Of a stretch of 64,000 nt of DNA, positions 60,240-64,000 are shown piece after piece. The position numbers were made by a program, and so were the translations under genes. The notes under the pieces were generated by a model. It ran no database searches and was not told the origin of the DNA. It saw only the letters and a program-made list of their open reading frames with translations. The DNA comes from Bacillota bacterium (lineage in GTDB: Bacteria; Bacillota; Clostridia; Peptostreptococcales; Anaerovoracaceae), in contig JAFUCA010000007.1 of assembly GCA_017459895.1 (NCBI GenBank), positions 62,001 to 126,000 on the forward strand, read 5' to 3'. Positions within the stretch are counted from its first letter, which is position 1. Each line of letters begins with the position of its first letter.

Positions 60240-61813
60240 TATCTGGCCTCCTTCCTGAAGAAGCGTGCTTCCATCGCATGCTCTTTCGGAACCTTAATCG
60301 TCAGTACTGCAGTTTTATCATAAGCTTTTAGATCCTTGACATTGAGCACTTCCGCATCACATACGGCACTTCCACTCCTGTCAAGTGCTTTGCCCCGATC
60401 TCCCGCTGATGGGATCGGCAGAAACTCATATGGCAGCGATACAGTTCCATATCCTTCCCCCGCGTCTTCGTCTACCAGGAAGATCGCCTGTCCGGGGCAT
60501 GCGGCAACACAGGCTCCACAGTTTTTACAAACAGATTCCGGGACAACCGCGGGCAGATCTGTAATGTGGTTTCCCACTCTGATACATCCGAACGGACATG
60601 CGTCCTGACACGGGTCACAGGGAATATTCTGTGAACACTCAATGACCGGATGTACGCCAGCCTTTCTTACGATGCCCGGATATCGTTCCACTTCACTCAG
60701 ATCCATATAACCCTTCTGCAGAAGCGATTTTGCCATTGGGATGCCTTCATCAGTTGTCTCCGGGGTCTTACCCTTGTTCTGCGGAGCAAACATGCCGTGT
60801 CTGAGTTTGTCCAAAGACTGAAGCTGTATATTTACTTTCTCTTCAAATTCATCCTCTTCGATCCATCCGGCATGTCTTGCTGCAGCGAGTCCTGTAATAT
60901 GTCCTTCGATCATTGCAGAACTCGCTTCCTCGATTCCGGATACATCTCCGGCAGCATAGATCCCCTTGATCGACGTTGCGCCGTACTCATCACATTCCGG
61001 AACCAGTCCACCCTGTTCTTTCATCCTGCAGCCTGTCATCCTGACCAGCTGACTCATAGGATTCAAACCTACTGCAACACAGATCGTATCTGTCTCCAGC
61101 TCGACTTCCGTTCCCGGAATCGGCTGGAATCTCTCATCCACCTCTGCGATCACAACACTTTCCACATGGTCCGTTCCTTTCGCTTCCACAATGGTGTGTG
61201 ACAGATAGAAGGGCACGCCGGTCCTGGCGACCTTTGCGGCATGCACACCGTATCCGCCGACTCTTTTGGCTGCATCCACGAGCGCTGTCACTTCACATCC
61301 TGCCTGCAGAAGCTGGAAGCTTACCACGAGTCCTACATTTCCTGTTCCGAGCATCAGAATCTTTTTGCCCGGCATTACACCATGCAGGTTCATCATTGTC
61401 TGTGCTGCACCAGCTCCCATGACGCCCGGAAGATCCCACCCCTTGAACGGGATCATTTTTTCAGCTGCGCCGGTCGCAACGATAATCGTCTCCGCTCTGA
61501 AGTTTTCAATATGGTCTCCACGATTTACGGAAATACATTTTTCGGGATAAATGCCGATGACCGTAGATGAGAGATTGACCTCGACGCCGACCTCCTCAGC
61601 CTCTCTGAGGAGTTTTTCCCCAATGTTGATACCCCTGATCTTTGCTTTATGTTCCTTCGATCCGAAGAATTTGTGTATCTGCTTGAACAGCTGTCCGCCC
61701 GGACGCTCGTTCTCATCAAATACCACAGTACGCATACCGGCCTTAGCACCTTCTATCGCCGCCGACAATCCTGCGGGGCCTGCTCCAATTACGATCAGAT
61801 CATAACGAATCAT
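60239..61813 (-). CDS. FAD/NAD(P)-binding oxidoreductase subunit with two [4Fe-4S] sites
   Basis: 524 residues. Two dinucleotide-binding motifs, DLIVIGAGPAGLSAAIEGA and ILMLGTGNVGLVVS, plus GIYAAGDVSGIEEASSAMIEGHI, as in the HcnB/OoxA group. Unlike those, it ends with a ferredoxin-like domain: CDPCQDACPFGCIRV and CKNCGACVAACPGQAI, the cysteines for two clusters. This adds a wire from the flavin to a ferredoxin or to the NuoFG-like subunits encoded upstream in the same operon. Overlaps neighbours at both ends. Confidence 0.9.
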   Translation of the reverse strand: MIRYDLIVIGAGPAGLSAAIEGAKAGMRTVVFDENERPGGQLFKQIHKFFGSKEHKAKIRGINIGEKLLREAEEVGVEVNLSSTVIGIYPEKCISVNRGDHIENFRAETIIVATGAAEKMIPFKGWDLPGVMGAGAAQTMMNLHGVMPGKKILMLGTGNVGLVVSFQLLQAGCEVTALVDAAKRVGGYGVHAAKVARTGVPFYLSHTIVEAKGTDHVESVVIAEVDERFQPIPGTEVELETDTICVAVGLNPMSQLVRMTGCRMKEQGGLVPECDEYGATSIKGIYAAGDVSGIEEASSAMIEGHITGLAAARHAGWIEEDEFEEKVNIQLQSLDKLRHGMFAPQNKGKTPETTDEGIPMAKSLLQKGYMDLSEVERYPGIVRKAGVHPVIECSQNIPCDPCQDACPFGCIRVGNHITDLPAVVPESVCKNCGACVAACPGQAIFLVDEDAGEGYGTVSLPYEFLPIPSAGDRGKALDRSGSAVCDAEVLNVKDLKAYDKTAVLTIKVPKEHAMEARFFRKEAR

Positions 61814-62130
61814 TTCTCTGCACTCTCCTTTGCTGATAATCCATACTGTGTTTCAACATTCATTCCCTCCTTTAACGGAGTAATACATGTGCGGACATTC
61901 AATTCCCCATCGACGATCATGACGCAGTCAGTACATCTTCCTATCGCACAGAATATCCCCCGGGGCGTCCCCCTCTTTCGTGTGTGACGGTGCGTTGTGA
62001 TTCCATTTGCCATAAGAGCAGCTGCGATAGGCTCTCCCTCATATCCTTCTATTTCCTTCCCGTCGAAAAAGAATGTAACCTTTCTGTCCTTCTCAAATTC
62101 TCCTAATATAGGATGCTTATTAATCCTCAT
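61810..62130 (-). CDS. [2Fe-2S] ferredoxin-like subunit (HcnA/OoxA-N type)
   Basis: 106 residues from the second ATG (62130), which is 8 nt after AAGGAGA; the first ATG is too close. VTFFFDGKEIEGYEGEPIAAALMANGI is the Fer2_4 fold, with cluster cysteines in GIFCAIGRCTDCVM and VRTC. Such small subunits accompany HcnB-like flavoproteins and carry electrons between the two flavin sites. Confidence 0.88.
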   Translation of the reverse strand: MRINKHPILGEFEKDRKVTFFFDGKEIEGYEGEPIAAALMANGITTHRHTRKRGTPRGIFCAIGRCTDCVMIVDGELNVRTCITPLKEGMNVETQYGLSAKESAEK

Positions 62131-62154
62131 TATCATTCTCCTTTGTTCAATCCT

Positions 62155-62577
62155 CTAACGAAAGAGGGCTATGATTGCCTCTGCCTGTTCCGCCTTGATC
62201 CTGTACCATCGTTTATTGATCGTTATGGCTGGCGTACCTTTATTCTCCTTAACACCGTCTTCTGTCACTTCTGCCAGCAGGCAGATCTGACGCTTGTGCC
62301 CGTCTCTGTATTCAATATCTATCTGATAACGATCTCCTTCCAGATCCTTTATCATGACATTGCTGTATGTCTTGGTTTTCCTGACGACACCGATAACTTT
62401 TTCTGTTTCATCCTCTGACAAGGTCCTTGCTGCTCCATCTGGTGACGTCAGCTTCATTTCCGAAACATTGTCGGTCTTGAGAAACTTATAGGGCCTGTCC
62501 CCTGTGCTTTGAAATACTGCTGCTCCCAGAATGCATGCTGCAATGCAGACTGCAATTAAGATTTTTTTTCGACTCAA
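62155..62577 (-). CDS. Membrane-anchored protein of unknown function inside the dehydrogenase operon
   Basis: 140 residues from TTG 62577, chosen because GGAGG is 8 nt upstream; GTG 62586 lies inside that site. One N-terminal hydrophobic helix (ILIAVCIAACILGAAVF), then a small beta-rich extracytoplasmic domain (SEMKLTSPDGAARTLSEDETEKVIGVV...RYQIDIEYRDGHKRQICLLAEV). No known motif. Its position among cytoplasmic redox genes is odd and may indicate regulation or membrane tethering. Confidence 0.6.
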   Translation of the reverse strand: MSRKKILIAVCIAACILGAAVFQSTGDRPYKFLKTDNVSEMKLTSPDGAARTLSEDETEKVIGVVRKTKTYSNVMIKDLEGDRYQIDIEYRDGHKRQICLLAEVTEDGVKENKGTPAITINKRWYRIKAEQAEAIIALFR

Positions 62578-62600
62578 TATCTCCACCTCCGGCTCAAAGC

Positions 62601-63335
62601 CTAGTCACAGTACAGATCGTTGTCTTTTCTGTTTTTCTTCCTGTACTCCTCGGAGCATTCATTGCAAAGCACTGGAGCATCCTTATAATAAGCATCTTTG
62701 AAATTGTCTTCAGTGGTCAGCTGTTTCCCGCACTCACTGCAGTAGAGAAGAGGGAACTCCTTATACCAGATGCTTCTGATCCCGCTCTTGTCTTCATGTT
62801 CGATTGAATCCAACGGGCAGGCCAGAGCGCATGAACCACATCCCAGACATTCTTCTGACGCTGTCCCATAAGGGACATTGATCTCACGATGAACCCCTCG
62901 CCCCATGCTGTCAAGCGCTCCATGTATCCAGTAATTGCATGCATTCCTGCATCTTCTGCAAAGGATACAATCTCTCCCTTCCTTTATTGGAATCCTCTCA
63001 TCCGGTTTGATGCCACAGCGATCCATCAACTCCAGCACGGATCTGCTGGAGTTCGCTTCTGCATAGATCATCTGCAATACAGTTTCCCTTGCCTTTTCTA
63101 TTTCCGGTGTACTGGTCACGATTTCCATATCTTCATCCGAAATCGCTGAACACGCGGAAACAACCGATGTTCTTCCGTCCAGCGTAACCTGGACCATACA
63201 GAGCCTGCAGCAGCTGTCATTGGTCATAAATCCCGGATCGCTGCACATGTGCGGTACATATTCTCCGGCGCGAAGGACCGCATCCAGCACGGTCTCTCCA
63301 AACAGCCACATTACTTTTTTCCCGTTTACCTGCAT
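62601..63335 (-). CDS. NuoG/HydA-N-like iron-sulfur subunit
   Basis: 244 residues. N-terminal [2Fe-2S] domain (GETVLDAVLRAGEYVPHMCSDPGF...CCRLCMVQV), a His-Cys [4Fe-4S]-type region (DCILCRRCRNACNYWI), a ferredoxin motif (CLGCGSCALACPLDSIE) and a C-terminal zinc-ribbon-like pair (CSECGKQL...CNECSEEY). This is the electron-wire part of NuoG and of electron-bifurcating hydrogenases and formate dehydrogenases, without a catalytic domain. Starts 1 bp after the NuoF-like gene. Only a weak ribosome site is seen. Confidence 0.88.
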   Translation of the reverse strand: MQVNGKKVMWLFGETVLDAVLRAGEYVPHMCSDPGFMTNDSCCRLCMVQVTLDGRTSVVSACSAISDEDMEIVTSTPEIEKARETVLQMIYAEANSSRSVLELMDRCGIKPDERIPIKEGRDCILCRRCRNACNYWIHGALDSMGRGVHREINVPYGTASEECLGCGSCALACPLDSIEHEDKSGIRSIWYKEFPLLYCSECGKQLTTEDNFKDAYYKDAPVLCNECSEEYRKKNRKDNDLYCD

Positions 63336-63336
63336 C

Positions 63337-64000
63337 CTATGCCCCCACTCTTCCTGTGATCTCTTGCCTGAACTTCATGATAATGCTTCTGATCGGATTG
63401 CACATTGCCTTTCCGAATGCACATCTTGACGCCAGCCCTGCAGCCTGTGCGATCTTTTCGATCAAATCAATATCCTGTTCGGCAAGATACTCTTTCGTTA
63501 CGATTTCTGACAGGATCCGAAGGCCTTCTCTGCATGGAGTGCATGTGCCGCAGGATTCATCTGACAGAAACGCAACTGCATTTCTGAGAAGGTCCATCGC
63601 TTTGACCTCCTCGCTCAGTACGATTATTCCGCCCGACCCAAATGTTATCCCTGCGTTTGCAAACTCCTCAAATCCCAGTACAACATCCAGTTCATCCGCT
63701 GTGATAAAGGAGCCCAGGGGGCCGCCGACCTGTACACATTTTATCTTCCTGCCTCCGGCGGCACCGCCCCCATACTCCTCAATGAGTTCCTTTAAGGTGA
63801 TCTCGCCCAGCGGGATCTCCACATTTCCCTTCACGTTCAGATCCCCTGACAGAGAGAATATCTTGGTTCCCGTACTGCTTCCCTTGCCGATCCTGCTGTA
63901 TTCTTCTCCGCCCTTTGCGATGATAAACGGAATGTTTGCAAAGGTTTCTATATTATTTATGACTGTGGGCTGTTCCAGGATCCCTCTGTATGTCGGAAAT
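63337..64000 (-). CDS. NuoF-like NADH-binding Fe-S flavoprotein (5' end cut by window)
   Basis: The frame is open from the right edge (codon 63999) to the stop at 63337: 221 codons of the C-terminal part. Visible are PTVINNIETFANIPFIIAKG, STGTKIFSLSGDLN, the FMN/NADH side PLGSFITADELDV, and the [4Fe-4S] motif ESCGTCTPCREGLRIL with the later Cys in CAFGKAM. NuoF homologues exchange electrons with NAD(H). With the NuoG-like subunit it probably forms the diaphorase module for the amino acid dehydrogenase encoded downstream, which would reduce NAD+ or bifurcate with ferredoxin. The N-terminus, and any NuoE-like gene, are outside the window. Confidence 0.92.
   Translation of the reverse strand, partial: FPTYRGILEQPTVINNIETFANIPFIIAKGGEEYSRIGKGSSTGTKIFSLSGDLNVKGNVEIPLGEITLKELIEEYGGGAAGGRKIKCVQVGGPLGSFITADELDVVLGFEEFANAGITFGSGGIIVLSEEVKAMDLLRNAVAFLSDESCGTCTPCREGLRILSEIVTKEYLAEQDIDLIEKIAQAAGLASRCAFGKAMCNPIRSIIMKFRQEITGRVGA

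Overview
The window looks like a GC-rich anaerobic member of the Clostridia (Bacillota). The basis is reverse rubrerythrin, indolepyruvate:ferredoxin oxidoreductase, a butyryl-CoA/4-hydroxybutyrate-type CoA-transferase, class B sortase and Spy0128-like pilin, BioY, GHKL/LytTR two-component systems, strong AGGAGG ribosome sites and sigma-A promoters. Family-level placement is only a guess. The block 58.7-64 kb looks less GC-rich by eye than the rest.

Layout. 0-6 kb: a secreted CHAP/ricin protein (cut by the left edge), a three-gene LytTR module (short kinase, membrane protein with a degenerate kinase domain, response regulator) and a Na/Pi cotransporter. 6-12.3 kb: a 1340-residue LPxTG-type adhesin facing a second LytTR/GHKL pair; a 9-12-9 direct repeat of LytTR type sits just upstream of the adhesin promoter. 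12.4-20.5 kb: reverse rubrerythrin, an apparently leaderless lipoprotein gene, Nfu, dipeptidase, a 3D-domain protein and two zinc-ribbon membrane proteins. 20.6-26.5 kb: thiamine pyrophosphokinase followed by iorA-iorB-paaK-aminotransferase, a coherent pathway for aromatic amino acid oxidation. 26.5-27.3 kb: a gene-free stretch built of regularly spaced inverted repeats. 27.3-33 kb: thioredoxin, an XRE regulator and a radical SAM/heterodimeric ABC exporter operon with a palindromic operator. 33-35.3 kb: birA and bioY. 35.5-41.4 kb: a peptide/nickel-type ABC importer and a His-tailed CsoR-family repressor. 41.5-45.1 kb: a MetH-activation-type protein, a ROK kinase and a CoA-transferase.

45.2-58.1 kb is a sortase-assembled pilus locus, all on the minus strand: an L,D-transpeptidase, a BTAD (SARP-type) regulator with a degenerate GGDEF domain, a small internally duplicated protein, pilin, a histidine phosphatase, a SipA-like signal peptidase that has lost its Ser/Lys dyad, a class B sortase with an added membrane domain, and a 2015-residue adhesin. 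A 12-bp-period direct repeat (TTGACY-N6-TTGACYGG) lies 10 bp upstream of the -10 of both the pilin gene and the peptidase-sortase-adhesin genes, and again upstream of the regulator gene, so the regulator probably controls the whole locus and itself. 58.2-58.7 kb: an unassigned ~300-nt RNA with promoter and terminator, and tRNA-Val(CAC). 58.7-64 kb: a flavin/iron-sulfur dehydrogenase operon that appears to pass electrons to a NuoF/NuoG-like NADH module.

Two features cut across genes. The 12-mer TGCAAAGGCTGG occurs 11 times perfectly, in both orientations and several reading frames, including one back-to-back palindrome. The three longest gene-free gaps apart from the RNA locus each hold inverted repeats with arms about 30 bp apart.
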